DNA of 64,000 nt from Cryobacterium sp. Y29 (GTDB taxonomy: Bacteria; Actinomycetota; Actinomycetes; Actinomycetales; Microbacteriaceae), in NCBI RefSeq assembly GCF_002929825.1, contig NZ_PJJN01000034.1, forward strand, positions 207,322-271,321. The letters run 5' to 3'. Position numbers and translations under genes: made by a program. The notes under the pieces were generated by a model that was not told the origin of the DNA, searched no databases, and saw nothing but the letters and a program-made list of their open reading frames with translations. Within the stretch, counting starts at the first letter, position 1; each line of letters opens with the position of its first letter. Positions 63,712 through 64,000 of the stretch are shown here, in pieces.

Positions 63712-63835
63712 CCGACTCCTTTGCACTCGATCTCGTGCCATGGTGCGGATCGGGTGATTTACAAAAATAGCCTAGCGAGAAACCCGAAACCGATCAGCAT
63801 TTCCCGGAATCGGTCTCGAATTTGCTGGCAAAATC

Positions 63836-63864
63836 TTGTCGGCCGGAGTATGTTTTGGTACATA
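63836..63864 (+). promoter_or_regulatory. Predicted rhodopsin promoter
   Basis: TTGTCG (63836-63841) and TACATA (63859-63864) are 17 bp apart, 72 bp before the rhodopsin start. The region is AT-rich compared with the rest of the window. Confidence 0.5.
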
Positions 63865-63935
63865 ACTTGGTTAGCTATATTTTTCGATTCGATCGCCGTC
63901 ATTTCGGCAAATGCTCGTAGACAGTAGAGGACATC

Positions 63936-64000
63936 TTGATACCTGACTCCCTAACCCAGACCCAGTACGACACCATCTACAACGTGTTCTCCCTCGTGAT
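63936..64000 (+). CDS. Microbial rhodopsin (N-terminal fragment, actinorhodopsin-like)
   Basis: The window ends after 21 codons. They read MIPDSLTQTQYDTIYNVFSLV with a TTG start at 63936, matching the N-terminus of actinorhodopsin/xanthorhodopsin-type pumps, where a QYDxxYNxxS motif begins helix A. A stop at 63918-63920 rules out an upstream start. AGTAGAGG sits 5 bases before. Divergent crtY and blh supply retinal. The pump residues (helix C DTE or similar) lie outside the window. Confidence 0.75.
   Translation, partial: MIPDSLTQTQYDTIYNVFSLV

Overview
The window is high-GC chromosomal DNA from an actinobacterium. Gene order, the rpoB rifampicin-region sequence and several actinobacterial families (CarD, DUF5997, DUF4916, an Rv2466c-type DsbA protein) fit the Microbacteriaceae, possibly near Cryobacterium. 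That genus-level placement is inference from memory, not from a search. No rRNA, tRNA, CRISPR array or insertion sequence was seen, so this looks like core chromosome with a few accessory islands.

Layout. 1-8455 (minus strand): a type IV pilus operon, pilB-pilT-pilC-pilA, two minor prepilins, a PilX-like protein, pilM and the start of a pilN-like gene that runs off the left edge. 8728-16185 (minus): rpoC and rpoB with a clear terminator. 16.5-29.9 kb: mixed housekeeping genes (spermidine-synthase-like protein, TPR protein, lipoprotein sugar dehydrogenase, SprT-like protein, EVE protein, DUF1684, DEAD-box helicase, GNAT, nucleoside hydrolase, NUDIX-like, esterase, DUF5997 opposite a lone LysR effector domain, VOC protein). 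29.9-34.1 kb: a DrrAB-type ABC exporter, a small membrane protein and a GNAT-AAA+ fusion. 34.1-39.1 kb: a frameshifted aldehyde dehydrogenase, a zinc-ribbon protein facing an OhrR-like MarR regulator, then alanine dehydrogenase, an Lrp regulator and a LysE exporter. 39.2-43.5 kb: an Asp23/Gls24 envelope-stress locus built around a divergent ECF sigma factor. 43.6-50.8 kb: YihY protein, CarD, TetR, a GH15 trehalase/glucoamylase-type enzyme with a degenerate HAD domain, and a DUF418-like membrane protein. 50.9-52.9 kb: DUF1905, a decayed proline iminopeptidase, an Rv2466c-like protein lacking its second active-site cysteine, and an SRPBCC protein. 53.0-57.0 kb: M20 amidohydrolase, AbgT transporter and RimK-like ATP-grasp ligase. 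57.1-61.3 kb: a DMT exporter with its MarR regulator, then a cysteine-bearing HTH regulator facing a ferredoxin-reductase-type flavoprotein and GTP cyclohydrolase II. 61.5-64.0 kb: a retinal module (blh and crtY) divergent from the first codons of a microbial rhodopsin.

How they work together. The pilus genes supply extension and retraction motors, the inner-membrane platform and several pilins. The ECF cluster probably senses envelope stress and drives both arms from one symmetric promoter region. CrtY makes beta-carotene, Blh cleaves it to retinal, and the divergent rhodopsin would use the retinal for light-driven ion pumping. The most interesting candidates for undescribed biology are the DUF5997/LysR-effector pair, the GNAT-AAA+ fusion, the ECF/Asp23 divergon, the GH15 enzyme with a catalytically dead phosphatase domain, and the M20-AbgT-ATP-grasp triad.
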